NCBI GenBank assembly: GCA_002412545.1
Contig: DHVG01000003.1
Span: 1-64,000, forward strand
Source of the DNA: Elusimicrobia bacterium UBA5214
Lineage (GTDB): Bacteria > Elusimicrobiota > UBA5214
Reading direction: 5' to 3'
DNA: 64,000 bases
This document shows, one piece after another, positions 1-8,994 of the stretch. The position numbers and the translations under genes were made by a program. How positions within the stretch are numbered: the first letter of the stretch is position 1; the number at the start of each line of letters is the position of its first letter. The notes beneath the pieces are model-generated. The model saw only the letters and a list, made by a program, of their open reading frames with translations. It was not told the origin of the DNA and did no database searches.

Positions 1-87
1 AAGGGCTTTTCAGAAAGAGCGGGGTTTACCCTAAAAAATATACAAAAGATAAAAAAATTTGTCAAGAAGAAAATTTTGTGATTTTTA

Positions 88-1377
88 TTACAATGTGATT
101 TTTGTCACATTTTCCGGTAAAGTAATCAAAAATGTTGTTCCTTGGTTCAATTCACTTTTTACTTCAACTTTACCCTGATGCCGGGCAATAATTGCATAGA
201 TAACGAATAGACCTAATCCGCTGCCTTTATTTTTTCTTTTCGTAGTAAAGAAAGGTTCAAAGATATGCGGCAAATTTTCTGGCGCTATCCCTTCTCCGGT
301 ATCGGAAACTTCAATTTCTACAGTTTTCTGTTCCTCATTGTGCATTGCGGTGAGAATAAGTTTATACAATTTATCTTTTTCGTTAAACGCATGCAGTGCA
401 TTGGTAAAAAGGTTGACAAAGACCTGAACAAGTTCACCTTCATCACCTTTAACTAACGGTAAACAATCGTTATAGTTCTTTACTACTTCTACATTTTTAT
501 ACTTTTTTTCATGATGGACTAATTCTAACGCATAGTCAATTATTTTAGGTATTTCTACCGGTACAAATTTTAGTTCTCTTGGGCGTGAATAGGTAAGAAG
601 ATTTTGAGTAATTTTAAGTATTCTTTTTGTTTCTTGTTCAACTTTTTTTAAATCTTCATAATTGGGGTTGTCTTTCTCCATTTCGGTAAGAATAATCTGT
701 GTGTAACCTAAAATTGTGGTTAAAGGGTTATTCATCTCATGGGCAATACCCGCCGCCATTTGTCCAATTGTGGAAAGTTTTTCCGAATAGATAAGTTGTT
801 TTTGAGTCTCTTCAAGTGCTTGATGCATTTTCTTCGCTTCTCCATAAAGACCAGCATTTTCTTCTGCTTTTTCATAAATCTCACTATGAAATTTTTCTAA
901 ACTCCCAGCCATCCGATTAAATTCTTGAGATAACATTTCTACTTCACTGGTATTTTTCCAATTCAAACGCAGAGAAGTGTTCCCGGCAGCAACTATTCTC
1001 ATTCCTTCACAAATTGCCTTTAAAGGTTTCAACAACCGATTCCTCAACCAAAAATAAAAAACAAGCCCCAGAGTAAGGGTGAAAAAAAGTGATACGCTTA
1101 GTCCGCGGGCAATACCTAATTTCACCCGAGAAGGAGTTGCTCCGAGATTAGTGCTGATTTCTTTTAACCTCTGAAGTTGAACTCTCTGGATTAATTCTCC
1201 TTCTCTCCGGGGATTAACAATCTGGATAAAAACAATTCTTTTTTGGTTTTCTAATTCCTCAAGAAGTATTCTTTCGTGTCGGTACTCCATCCAGAGAAAA
1301 AACGAACAAAAAGAGAGAAAAACTAACACCCCAACGGACAGGATTAATCTCTGTCCGAACTTTTTTTTAAAAAACAC
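88..1377 (-). CDS. Membrane sensor histidine kinase (HAMP-HisKA-HATPase)
   Basis: A 429-residue two-component sensor kinase. Two membrane segments (about residues 10-30 and 92-112) flank a short extracytoplasmic loop. A HAMP-like linker and a coiled stretch lead to the dimerisation domain, with the phosphoacceptor His at 213 in IAHEMNNPLT. The ATPase domain shows an N box (NLFTNALHAF), G1 (DTGEGIAPE), F (FEPFFTTK) and G2 (GSGLGLF). The architecture is complete. The upstream gene is a response regulator 38 bp away on the same strand, so the pair is probably co-transcribed. The signal sensed is unknown. Confidence 0.93.
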   Translation of the reverse strand: MFFKKKFGQRLILSVGVLVFLSFCSFFLWMEYRHERILLEELENQKRIVFIQIVNPRREGELIQRVQLQRLKEISTNLGATPSRVKLGIARGLSVSLFFTLTLGLVFYFWLRNRLLKPLKAICEGMRIVAAGNTSLRLNWKNTSEVEMLSQEFNRMAGSLEKFHSEIYEKAEENAGLYGEAKKMHQALEETQKQLIYSEKLSTIGQMAAGIAHEMNNPLTTILGYTQIILTEMEKDNPNYEDLKKVEQETKRILKITQNLLTYSRPRELKFVPVEIPKIIDYALELVHHEKKYKNVEVVKNYNDCLPLVKGDEGELVQVFVNLFTNALHAFNEKDKLYKLILTAMHNEEQKTVEIEVSDTGEGIAPENLPHIFEPFFTTKRKNKGSGLGLFVIYAIIARHQGKVEVKSELNQGTTFLITLPENVTKITL

Positions 1378-1415
1378 TTTTCCCCTCCGCCTATTGATTG
1401 ATTGCAGTAATTGAA

Positions 1416-1925
1416 CTAATGCGAAATTCCACCGTATTTACTGATGAATTCTTTCTCAAAATATTTGTTTGCTTCTTCAAGTTTTATCCCTTCTGCAATC
1501 ATCTTCTTACTCAATTCAGTAATTACCATTCTTATCGCTAAAGGTAAATCCAAGCAAACATTTTTATTTTTATTCAAAGTTTCTTGGACAGCCATTTTTA
1601 TTTCATAAACCGAAGAAGGTTTCACCAGATAATCATCGGCACCGGAACGGAGCGCTTCCACTACGGTTTTTATCTCTTCCACTGCCGAAAGAATAATGAT
1701 TGGTAAATCCGGACGAATTTTTTTTACTTTTTTCATTACTTCTAATCCGTTCATCCCGGGCATTTTCAGGTCTAAAAGGAGCAAATCCGGGTCTTCTCGC
1801 TCAACTTTTTCTATCGCTTCTTCCCCATTCCCGGCGGTAAGAACGACACACTCGTCCTCTAACATTTTAGATAACACTAAACACACATTTACTTCATCGT
1901 CTACCACCAAAATTTTTTCATTCAT
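1416..1925 (-). CDS. Single-domain response regulator
   Basis: A CheY-like receiver domain fills residues 4-120: acidic pair DD at 9-10, phosphoacceptor Asp52 in LLLLDLKMPG, and Lys102 in DDYLVKPSS. About 45 further residues are helical, with no recognisable DNA-binding fold. The protein therefore probably acts by protein-protein contact or as a phosphorelay intermediate. It lies directly upstream of the histidine kinase gene, its likely partner. The RBS on the minus strand is a clear GGAGGGG. Confidence 0.92.
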   Translation of the reverse strand: MNEKILVVDDEVNVCLVLSKMLEDECVVLTAGNGEEAIEKVEREDPDLLLLDLKMPGMNGLEVMKKVKKIRPDLPIIILSAVEEIKTVVEALRSGADDYLVKPSSVYEIKMAVQETLNKNKNVCLDLPLAIRMVITELSKKMIAEGIKLEEANKYFEKEFISKYGGISH

Positions 1926-1986
1926 CTGTTTTCCCCTCCTGATTAATGACCGATGGAGTTATATATTTGAATTGTTCTTCTCCACT

Positions 1987-2913
1987 CTAGAGTTTAAATA
2001 CTCCGGTATCAATCCACTCGTTTTTCAATAATGACCACCAATCAATCGCCAGCCCTTTTAATACATACTCATAAGGAAGCCAACCATAACCTCCACTACC
2101 CCAGCCGGTTCCCCAGGAGTTTCTGACCAGTAGAGCCCCGGTAGTTTCTATGGCTCCCGGATTGGTATTTTTTATCTTCATCTTGTCATCATAACCAACA
2201 GCAACAATCGCATGACCGCCGAGAATCTTTTCCCCGGGAGTTGGGTAGGGTATTTTGCCGGTTGTGGTAGCCTGGGAAAGGGAACTATAAACCGTAAATC
2301 CGAACATAGAGGGAAGACCGGCAGCTAAATATGCTTTAATCCGGGATAAAAGGAGATTTTTCGCCGTTGCCGGTGGGTCAAGACGGAAATACGAAATCGC
2401 TTGATAGTTTTGAGCAAAAGCATAACAAAAAACTGGTGGTTCTTTATCAAAATCAGCAGTTATATACTTCCAGTATTCTTCCGGAGGTACCCCAAAGAGT
2501 ACTAAGGCACCCATCGTTGTCTTAAGAAATGCTCCCGTGTCTCCGGTCCAGTGCAACATATTCCTCGTAACTTTATAAAGGAATAATCTTGAAGCATCAA
2601 TATGTTTTCCAAACGCTTTCCGCTCATAATACTCTACAATCCCCACACCGGCATGTGCAGTGCAGGAACCGAGTGAACCTTGATTTTCAATCGGAGAGCA
2701 CCATACCCTTAAATCTACAGAAACTGGCAGTTTTACTTTGGCTGGCTCTGCTACTCCTACTTTTTTAAGCATACCTTTTACCGAATCCTTTTGCCCCAAT
2801 AATTTAAGTCCGGGAGACACTTCGTCTTGTTCTACCGAGTAGTCCCGAAAATCAGGATAGTCCGGTAACCATCCCATTCCCAAATGTTCATTCATTTCAC
2901 TCATTTCACTCAT
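1987..2913 (-). CDS. Papain-like C1 family cysteine peptidase
   Basis: A 308-residue C1A-type peptidase. The catalytic set is visible: oxyanion Gln78 and nucleophile Cys84 (NQGSLGSCTAHA), His234 (GGHAIVAVGYDD) and Asn265 (VRNSWGTGWG). The N-terminal GWLPDYPDFRDY segment is typical of bacterial and archaeal members. No signal peptide is seen, so it looks cytoplasmic or exported by another route. The first codons are a 9-bp near-tandem repeat (MSEMSEMNE), leaving the exact start among the first three Met codons uncertain. A good sigma-54 type promoter lies about 120 bp upstream (3032-3047). Its substrate is unknown. Confidence 0.9.
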   Translation of the reverse strand: MSEMSEMNEHLGMGWLPDYPDFRDYSVEQDEVSPGLKLLGQKDSVKGMLKKVGVAEPAKVKLPVSVDLRVWCSPIENQGSLGSCTAHAGVGIVEYYERKAFGKHIDASRLFLYKVTRNMLHWTGDTGAFLKTTMGALVLFGVPPEEYWKYITADFDKEPPVFCYAFAQNYQAISYFRLDPPATAKNLLLSRIKAYLAAGLPSMFGFTVYSSLSQATTTGKIPYPTPGEKILGGHAIVAVGYDDKMKIKNTNPGAIETTGALLVRNSWGTGWGSGGYGWLPYEYVLKGLAIDWWSLLKNEWIDTGVFKL

Positions 2914-2964
2914 CCAATTTCTTCTTTTCTATATAAAACGCATTAAATATTTGCATTTTATTGA

Positions 2965-3012
2965 TTACACAAATTATTAAAATGATTACACTGATTAAAG
3001 ACTTTAGTTTCA
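2965..3012. repeat. Partial copy of the GATTAC repeat family
   Basis: The stretch contains GATTACAC, GATTACACTGATTAAAGAC and a following AGCGG block. These match the better copies at 14333-14430, 17790-17895 and 30010-30112. It sits just upstream of the sigma-54 promoter candidate. Confidence 0.4.
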
Positions 3013-3031
3013 GCGGGATATTTTTATCGGG

Positions 3032-3047
3032 GCAAAAATTATGCCAA
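3032..3047 (-). promoter_or_regulatory. Candidate sigma-54 promoter for the C1 peptidase
   Basis: Read on the minus strand the sequence is TTGGCATAATTTTTGC. The invariant GG and GC are exactly 10 nt apart, and both halves match the TTGGCA / TTGC consensus. It points at the peptidase gene 120 bp downstream. The same window encodes RpoN and an NtrC-type activator, which makes use of such a promoter plausible. No upstream activator site was identified. Confidence 0.55.
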
Positions 3048-3129
3048 ATATGGAATTATCACGGAGGGGGTTAATTCTGGACAAAAAAATGCAACAAATA
3101 ATAAGGTGTCAGCACAATTTATTGTGCAA

Positions 3130-5385
3130 TTAGACGGGAAGAGGAAGTTTAATCAGGAAAGTCGTTCCTTGGTGTGAACCGTTCTGGTTCACACCTTGGT
3201 GCGGTTTGCTTACTACTTCAATTGTTCCGTTATGTTCTTTAATAATCTGTTTAACAATAGCCAGACCTAATCCGGTGCCGTCTTCCTTAGTAGAAAAAAA
3301 AGGTTTGAATAAATTTTTTAGATTTTCTTCTGCAATACCACTGCCGGTATCACTAAACCAAATTTCTATCCCCCCTTCTTGCTTTCGCAAGAAAGCAGGG
3401 GGGACGGATTGATTCGTGTTCATTCGTGCAGATATTTTTAGAGAGCCGCCGTCCGGCATCGCCTGCAAAGCATTAAGGATAAGGTTTAAAAAAACTTGTT
3501 TCATCTGGTCAGGATTAGTGAAAATTTTTGGTAAATTCTCTTGGTATTCTTTAATTACGCGCACCTTACTTTTCAATATTTCACTATCCATAAAAAGAAG
3601 AATTTCGTCAATAATCTTTTCAATTTCTACTGGCTGACTTGCTTCTTTACTCGGACGACTAAAATTTAAAAGTTCGTGAAGAATATTTTCCAGTCGTTCC
3701 AATTCTTGGGGAACAATTTGGTTATATTTTTCTTGAAATTCCGGGTCATTAAATTTTTTTGGGAAAAGTTGGGTAAAAGTTTTAATCGCAACAAGGGGAT
3801 TCTTTATTTCATGAGCGATATTTGCCGCTAAAGTTCCCAGTGCAGAAAGTTTATCCGCACGATGTAAATTCTTTTCTAACTCGCGCATCTCTTCGTAAAG
3901 GCGGGCATTTTCTAAAGCGATTACCGCTTGATTAGCAAGAGTGGACAGAAATTCCAAGTCATCCGCAGTAAACATTTCTTGGGACATCTTGTTGCTCAGA
4001 TTAAAAACACCTACTAATTCATCTTTTATTTTTAAAGGGATAGAGAGATACGCTTCCAATACTTCCAGTTTATTTAGAGTTTGAACAATTTCTTCATTCG
4101 GAGGAAATTCCTGCCGGGAAAGATTAAATTCAAATTCTTCACGAATAAAGATTTTATTTTCTTCTTTTAGCCAGCGAAGTAAAAACTCATCTTTCGCAAA
4201 ATATATTTTATCAATAATTGCTTGATTAAGACCCTCAGTAGCGTTAATTCGGAATCTGCCAGTTTCTTTCTCAACTAAAAAAACCGAACCTTTAGTAATA
4301 TGTAAAGTTTTTGCCACTGTATTGATGAGCAAATTGGCAATTTTATCTGCTTCAATAAGCAAACTTAAAGACCAAGTAAATTCTTTAAGTATTTTCTGCG
4401 GGTCATATTTTTCTTTAAAGAAGATTTTATCTACGGTAGAGCGAATCCTATTTTTCAAAGGTTGAAAAGTAGCGGCAATAATCATTGCCGCAAATGCATT
4501 CACCAAAAATGAACTCTGGGCAAGAACCGTCGTCCCAAAAATACCCTGAAAAATACCAACCGTAAGAACATAAATCCCGCTAATCGCTCCGACTAAAGAA
4601 GCATAGGCAAAACCCTTACTAATGACTACCCTTATATCCATCAACTGATATTTAACAATCGCATAGGCAACAATACCGGTGTAAGCTATGTAACCTAGAC
4701 TTCCAAACGGATAAACTCTTACTCCATAAGCCAAAAAAAGATTTGTCGCTCCAATAAGAACAGCAACAGCGGCGCCCACGAAAACATATTGTAACTGGTT
4801 CTGTTCCAAAGTAGATGTGGCCCTTCTATATTTTTGAATCAACTCAAACAATGAATAACATATAAAAACAACTAAATTTATTACAAAAATAGTGTATACC
4901 GTTCCTCCTCTAGGCATATAAGTCCACTCAGTTTTTATAAATCTGTCTTCAAAATTTCCTGTCCAATTAAGAATTATAAAGATTAACGCAATTAAGTAAG
5001 ATATGTAAAGGATTTTACTTTTGATTTCATTTTTATTTCTGGTGATAGCCAATGTGAAATGGACAAAAGTAGGAGGCACAAGCAAAAATCCTAAACGAAA
5101 GATTCTAGTCCAATGTATAGCAAAAATTTCATTGGGTGCAAGACATAACCCAAAAATATTAAAATTAAAAATCGCTAAGGCGATGCTTGACAAGGCGAAA
5201 GTTTTATTTATTAAGTTTTTTTTATCTTTTGAGTAGACAAAAAAGGCAAGAAGAAAACTGGCTAAACCGGCAATAAAAGGCGAGAGAGAATGGGGATTTA
5301 ATCTGACAACTAAATAGATTCCAACAACAAAAACGATCCCAATGAAAAAGACAAAAATTTTTGTACGGGAATTGTCCCGGTCCAT
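3130..5385 (-). CDS. 7TM-GAF sensor histidine kinase
   Basis: A 751-residue kinase. The N-terminal half (to about residue 310) has eight or so hydrophobic helices, like the histidine kinase 7TM sensor family. A GAF domain follows (about 335-495), then HisKA with phospho-His525 (IAHEIKNPLVAI) and an ATPase domain (NLILNALQAMP, DTGSGIAEE, FKPFFSTK, GTGLGLAI). The C-terminal third carries two in-frame palindromic insertions (3171-3195 and 3370-3403), encoding the odd segments HQGVNQNGSHQG and SVPPAFLRKQEGG inside or next to the ATPase domain. The nearest possible partner is the NtrC-type regulator at 9-10.4 kb, but that is inference. Confidence 0.92.
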   Translation of the reverse strand: MDRDNSRTKIFVFFIGIVFVVGIYLVVRLNPHSLSPFIAGLASFLLAFFVYSKDKKNLINKTFALSSIALAIFNFNIFGLCLAPNEIFAIHWTRIFRLGFLLVPPTFVHFTLAITRNKNEIKSKILYISYLIALIFIILNWTGNFEDRFIKTEWTYMPRGGTVYTIFVINLVVFICYSLFELIQKYRRATSTLEQNQLQYVFVGAAVAVLIGATNLFLAYGVRVYPFGSLGYIAYTGIVAYAIVKYQLMDIRVVISKGFAYASLVGAISGIYVLTVGIFQGIFGTTVLAQSSFLVNAFAAMIIAATFQPLKNRIRSTVDKIFFKEKYDPQKILKEFTWSLSLLIEADKIANLLINTVAKTLHITKGSVFLVEKETGRFRINATEGLNQAIIDKIYFAKDEFLLRWLKEENKIFIREEFEFNLSRQEFPPNEEIVQTLNKLEVLEAYLSIPLKIKDELVGVFNLSNKMSQEMFTADDLEFLSTLANQAVIALENARLYEEMRELEKNLHRADKLSALGTLAANIAHEIKNPLVAIKTFTQLFPKKFNDPEFQEKYNQIVPQELERLENILHELLNFSRPSKEASQPVEIEKIIDEILLFMDSEILKSKVRVIKEYQENLPKIFTNPDQMKQVFLNLILNALQAMPDGGSLKISARMNTNQSVPPAFLRKQEGGIEIWFSDTGSGIAEENLKNLFKPFFSTKEDGTGLGLAIVKQIIKEHNGTIEVVSKPHQGVNQNGSHQGTTFLIKLPLPV
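3167..3201. repeat. In-gene palindrome flanked by an 8-bp direct repeat
   Basis: Perfect 10-bp arms (3171-3180 and 3186-3195) surround a 5-nt loop. CCTTGGTG occurs at 3167-3174 and again at 3194-3201, a spacing of 27 bp or nine codons. The reading frame of the histidine kinase is preserved and the residues HQG are duplicated. Confidence 0.75.
3370..3403. repeat. In-gene palindromic element (CCCCCC...GGGGGG)
   Basis: Arms CCCCCC / GGGGGG and GCTTTC / GAAAGC surround a GCAA loop, with a few unpaired bases. The element adds about a dozen residues (SVPPAFLRKQEGG) just before the G1 box of the kinase at 3130-5385, without shifting the frame. Confidence 0.7.
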
Positions 5386-5498
5386 TTATTGTTTTCCCTA
5401 CCAAAATTTTTTTACAATTCTTAGTTTATCAAAAAATTGTAATGAAAGTCAATTGGTAAAGTTATCTTAAAAAGTTCACAGGAAGGAACAACAGAAAT

Positions 5499-6824
5499 TC
5501 AAATAGAAATCAAGCGAATTTGGTCTATAATTTTTTTGGAAATTAAAAAATCTTGGCTTCGTTCGTCATTGCCGTCTAAATAACACTTCCGGTATAGTTC
5601 AGAATAATGTTTATAAAAATTTTTTTGAGATAGTCTGGTGGGCAGAACAACATGAACAAGGTCAAACATCTCGTAGTTTCTGGTTAGTAGTTGCCCTTTT
5701 TTCTCTTCAAAAAGGTCAGTACCCGGAAGTGGTGTAAGAACACAGAAGACAGGTTGAGTGATTTTCATTTCTTTCACATATTCCGCAAGAGCATTAAAAT
5801 CCTGTTCAGTATAATCAGGATTAATTATGAAATGGCCTGATACTATCACTTGATTCTCATGCAAAATACGGATTGCTTCATTGTTGTTATAAACAGAATT
5901 GTGTTTATTCAATGCTTGTAATTCCTCGTTTCTAAATGATTCGAATCCAATAATCATTATTTCCATCCCAATTTCTTTCCATTTCTCAACTATATCAGGA
6001 TGGCGGACTATAGTATCTGACCTACCAATTAGTTTGTATTTTTTTCTAATGTTTCGCTCTTTAATAATTTCATAAATTTCTTCTGCTCGTTTGAAATCAT
6101 GAAAAAAATTATCATCAGAGATACTAATATATTCTTCTTCAATATTTCCCAGTTCTTTTATCACATTTTCCGGACTTCGTGTTCTATATTTTCCATGTTC
6201 GTGTTTCCAAACCGAACAAAAATTACACCGGTAAGGACAACCACGCGAAGTCATTACCGAAGTAATCGGACACCATGTACCACGAAAATATTTGGCACGA
6301 TACTTTTTTGTTAGACTCCGGGCAGGTAAAGACATTTCATCTAAATTTACTGTTAATTCTCTGGGCTGAGTAAAAACTATTTCCCCATTTTTCGGGAATG
6401 CTAAGCCTTTTGTATTCTGGAAATCTTTCTTCATTTCGTAAGTATCAACTAGTTCTCGAAAACTATTATGTCCTTCACCAATAACAATGACATCAATGAA
6501 TTCTTTTTTGAAGTCACCGGGTAGTAGAGTAGCATGTTGACCACCAACAACTGTGAGAACTTCGGGATTCCAATTCTTAACTTTTTGTAAAATGTCTGAG
6601 GCAATATAAACCTCAGGAGTATAGGCAGTTACTCCAACGATTTCTGGCTGAAAAGAATTAAGTTCTTCTTCTAAATTAGGCTCTATCCGCATATCTAATA
6701 TTTTTACTTCATGATGCGGAATAGATGCAGCCAAAGTTTCTAAAGCCAAAGGCTCCTGCAAATAAAGAAGACCTGCGCCAATGATGTTCGAATTAAGTGG
6801 TGGTTGAACTAAAAGTACTCTCAT
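5499..6824 (-). CDS. B12-binding radical SAM protein (HpnR/BchE-like)
   Basis: A 441-residue protein. An N-terminal cobalamin-binding Rossmann domain (about 1-140) is followed by a radical SAM core whose 4Fe-4S cluster motif reads TSRGCPYRCNFCSVW (CxxxCxxC). Near the C-terminus VVLPTRLSQKNFY resembles the hopanoid C-3 methylase (HpnR) branch of the family, but no hopanoid genes are nearby, so the substrate is open. The start has an AGGGAG RBS and overlaps the upstream methyltransferase gene by 32 bp. With that gene and the ketosynthase it forms a three-gene operon, suggesting a shared role in modifying a lipid or small molecule. Confidence 0.88.
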   Translation of the reverse strand: MRVLLVQPPLNSNIIGAGLLYLQEPLALETLAASIPHHEVKILDMRIEPNLEEELNSFQPEIVGVTAYTPEVYIASDILQKVKNWNPEVLTVVGGQHATLLPGDFKKEFIDVIVIGEGHNSFRELVDTYEMKKDFQNTKGLAFPKNGEIVFTQPRELTVNLDEMSLPARSLTKKYRAKYFRGTWCPITSVMTSRGCPYRCNFCSVWKHEHGKYRTRSPENVIKELGNIEEEYISISDDNFFHDFKRAEEIYEIIKERNIRKKYKLIGRSDTIVRHPDIVEKWKEIGMEIMIIGFESFRNEELQALNKHNSVYNNNEAIRILHENQVIVSGHFIINPDYTEQDFNALAEYVKEMKITQPVFCVLTPLPGTDLFEEKKGQLLTRNYEMFDLVHVVLPTRLSQKNFYKHYSELYRKCYLDGNDERSQDFLISKKIIDQIRLISI

Positions 6825-7431
6825 TTTTCTTTACTCCCTCTTTAGTAAAATTTTTCTGAGATTTCTGGAAGGGCAAAGGAATTAGCGTCCATGTTGTTCT
6901 TTTGTATTCTTCGTACTTTTTGCCAAATTTTTGAATCAATATTTTTTCTTCCGATTGAATTCTAAAATAGATAAAAAAAAGATATACAAAAAAAGCCATC
7001 AAAAAAGAGAAATAGGCATTAAGGATAAGAGGAGTGGCAGAAACTTCCATTATGTTACTTAAATAAGCAGGGTGTCTTAAATATTTATATGGTCCGGCTG
7101 TGACTAATTGTTGCGTCTCCCTCACTTCAATATGTGCGCTCCAATATTTTCCTAATGTTTTCACCGCCCATCGTTTGAGAAAAAATCTAATTATTAACAT
7201 ACCTAATACTATTCCAGTAATAAAAAAATTTATATTTCTCCCGGCCATAAAATACTCAAGAATAGCCCCTCCAATCAAAAGAATATACCCTCCAATCAAA
7301 AAGAAGATATTCCATTTAAAATATATTCTCCCTTGAATTTTTTCTCTTTCAGAGAAAAAAATTTCTCCGATTCGCAGAATACTAATGATGATTAAGGTAA
7401 TTATCAAAAAATTACCAGAATTAGTTTGCAT
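6793..7431 (-). CDS. Isoprenylcysteine/PE methyltransferase-like membrane protein
   Basis: A 212-residue integral membrane protein with about five hydrophobic helices and the ICMT/phospholipid methyltransferase signature GPYKYLRHPAYLS, followed by EEKILIQKFGKKYEEYKR. Such enzymes use S-adenosylmethionine to methylate lipid-like substrates at the membrane. Its start overlaps the end of the ketosynthase gene by 11 bp and its end overlaps the radical SAM gene by 32 bp, so all three are translationally coupled. The substrate cannot be read from the sequence. Confidence 0.82.
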   Translation of the reverse strand: MQTNSGNFLIITLIIISILRIGEIFFSEREKIQGRIYFKWNIFFLIGGYILLIGGAILEYFMAGRNINFFITGIVLGMLIIRFFLKRWAVKTLGKYWSAHIEVRETQQLVTAGPYKYLRHPAYLSNIMEVSATPLILNAYFSFLMAFFVYLFFIYFRIQSEEKILIQKFGKKYEEYKRTTWTLIPLPFQKSQKNFTKEGVKKNESTFSSTTT

Positions 7432-8662
7432 AGCGATGCATTAATAAAGAAGTTATATTTCCTCCTAAACCGAAGGAGTTGAGAAGGGCAGTTTTTATTG
7501 GTCGTTCACAGACAGAATTAGGGACATAATTTAGGTCGCATTCTGGGTCAGGATATTCATAATTTATTGTTGGAGGGATACAATTATTTTCCATTGCTAA
7601 AACGGCAGTAATAAATTGTAAACTTGCCGAAGCAGATAATGACTGTCCAATCATTGATTTGATTGAACTGATTGCTACTTTATAAGCGTGCTCACCAAGG
7701 GCCAATTTAATCGCTTGTGTTTCTCTTTTATCGGCAACAATAGAAGAACTACCGTGAGCACAGATATAATCTATATTTTCCGGATTTAGTCCTGCCTCTT
7801 GGAGGGCTAAACTGATTGTTTTCGCTACCTCTTTGCCGGTGGGTTCCATTTTCAGCATACTGTAACCATCATTAGTCATTGCGTAACCAAGAATTTCGGC
7901 ATAAATCTTTGCTCCCCGGGCTAAAGCATGGTTCAATTCTTCTAAAATCACGATTCCTGCTCCTTCACCTAAGACATAACCATCTCTCAAACGGTCAAAA
8001 GGACGACTGGCTTTTGTCGGGTCACCGTTGCGTTTAGTAAGCACTTGTGCTTGACAGAAAGAATCAAAAGTGACCGGGAGAAGTGGCGCTTCTGAACCAC
8101 CAGCAAGCATTACTTTTGCTTTCTCATTACTGATAATATCATAAGCATAGCCGAGAGCACTAATTCCGGCTGAACAACCGGTAGAAATGGTCATATTCGG
8201 ACCTTTGACTTTAAACTCAAGAGCAATCACACCGACTGCTGAATTGGGATTCATTGCGATTGCTGAGAACGGATGAACCGTGTTCAGCCCTTTTTTATGA
8301 AAATTAGCACATTCCCGTTCACCAATCTCAAATCCTCCGAGAGCGGTTCCGATAGCAACACCTACCTCATATTCATCTTCTTTAGTCAGGTCTATTCGTG
8401 CATCTTCAACTGCCATCCGCGTTGCCGAAAGAGCAAACTGGGCAAAACGACCGAGTAATTTTGCTTCTTTTTTCCCCATATAGTTATGGGGATTAAAATC
8501 TTTTACTTCGCCAGCAATTTTTACCGGGTATTCAGAGACATCAAAACTACTAATCTTATCTATCCCCGAGACACCTGACCTTATCGCTTGCCAATAATTA
8601 TCTTTCCCAATTCCGTTCGGAGCAACTATTCCTAAACCAGTGACCACAACCCGTCTTTTCAT
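7421..8662 (-). CDS. Beta-ketoacyl-ACP synthase II-like (His340 replaced by Gln)
   Basis: A full-length 413-residue FabF-family ketosynthase. The nucleophile is Cys163 (STGCSAGIS), the first active-site His is 303 (CAHGSSS) and the conserved Lys is 335 (SIKSM). The second catalytic His, expected at 340 in KSxxGH, is Gln here (KSMIGQSLSA). That His helps malonyl decarboxylation in FabF, so activity may be altered. No other fatty acid synthesis gene is adjacent. It leads an operon with an ICMT-like methyltransferase and a B12 radical SAM enzyme, pointing to a specialised lipid or polyketide rather than housekeeping FabF. No strong RBS is seen before the ATG. Confidence 0.88.
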   Translation of the reverse strand: MKRRVVVTGLGIVAPNGIGKDNYWQAIRSGVSGIDKISSFDVSEYPVKIAGEVKDFNPHNYMGKKEAKLLGRFAQFALSATRMAVEDARIDLTKEDEYEVGVAIGTALGGFEIGERECANFHKKGLNTVHPFSAIAMNPNSAVGVIALEFKVKGPNMTISTGCSAGISALGYAYDIISNEKAKVMLAGGSEAPLLPVTFDSFCQAQVLTKRNGDPTKASRPFDRLRDGYVLGEGAGIVILEELNHALARGAKIYAEILGYAMTNDGYSMLKMEPTGKEVAKTISLALQEAGLNPENIDYICAHGSSSIVADKRETQAIKLALGEHAYKVAISSIKSMIGQSLSASASLQFITAVLAMENNCIPPTINYEYPDPECDLNYVPNSVCERPIKTALLNSFGLGGNITSLLMHRYAN

Positions 8663-8994
8663 TATAGTTTAGGTGAGCCGCCGGGTAGGGAACGAGGCGA
8701 CCCACCTGCTCCTAAAAAGAGCAAATTTTTTGCCAACTTTTTCCTCATCTTCAAGCACAACTTTTTAAACAAGGTCTCGCAAAATCGCCAAAAGACCGCA
8801 AAATCGCTAAACACTAAATCGCAAAAGATAAACCTACGCAAAGACCGCTAAATAAATCCCTTTTGCGTTTTCGCGGAGATTTGGCGTTCTTTGTGTTTAG
8901 CGTTTTCACGTGTTTTCTAATTTTATGTGCAAACTGTTTAGAGAATTATGCTCTATTGGTAAGAATTATTAGCAAGGTCTAATTAGGAAGTGGT
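8663..8994. repeat. Intergenic tract of palindromic repeats
   Basis: No gene is seen in these 332 bp. 8671-8703 is an imperfect palindrome (GGTGAGCCGCC ... GGCGACCCACC). 8777-8912 repeats motifs such as CGCTAAA, GCAAAAG and GACCGC on one side, and their complements (TTTTGCG, TTTAGCG) on the other, giving a large imperfect hairpin. A short GCTC/GAGC hairpin followed by T-rich sequence lies at 8709-8733. Confidence 0.6.

Noticed and set aside
5222..5404. 60-codon minus ORF at the 5' end of the 7TM kinase
   Set aside because: It overlaps the kinase start in another frame and adds nothing recognisable.
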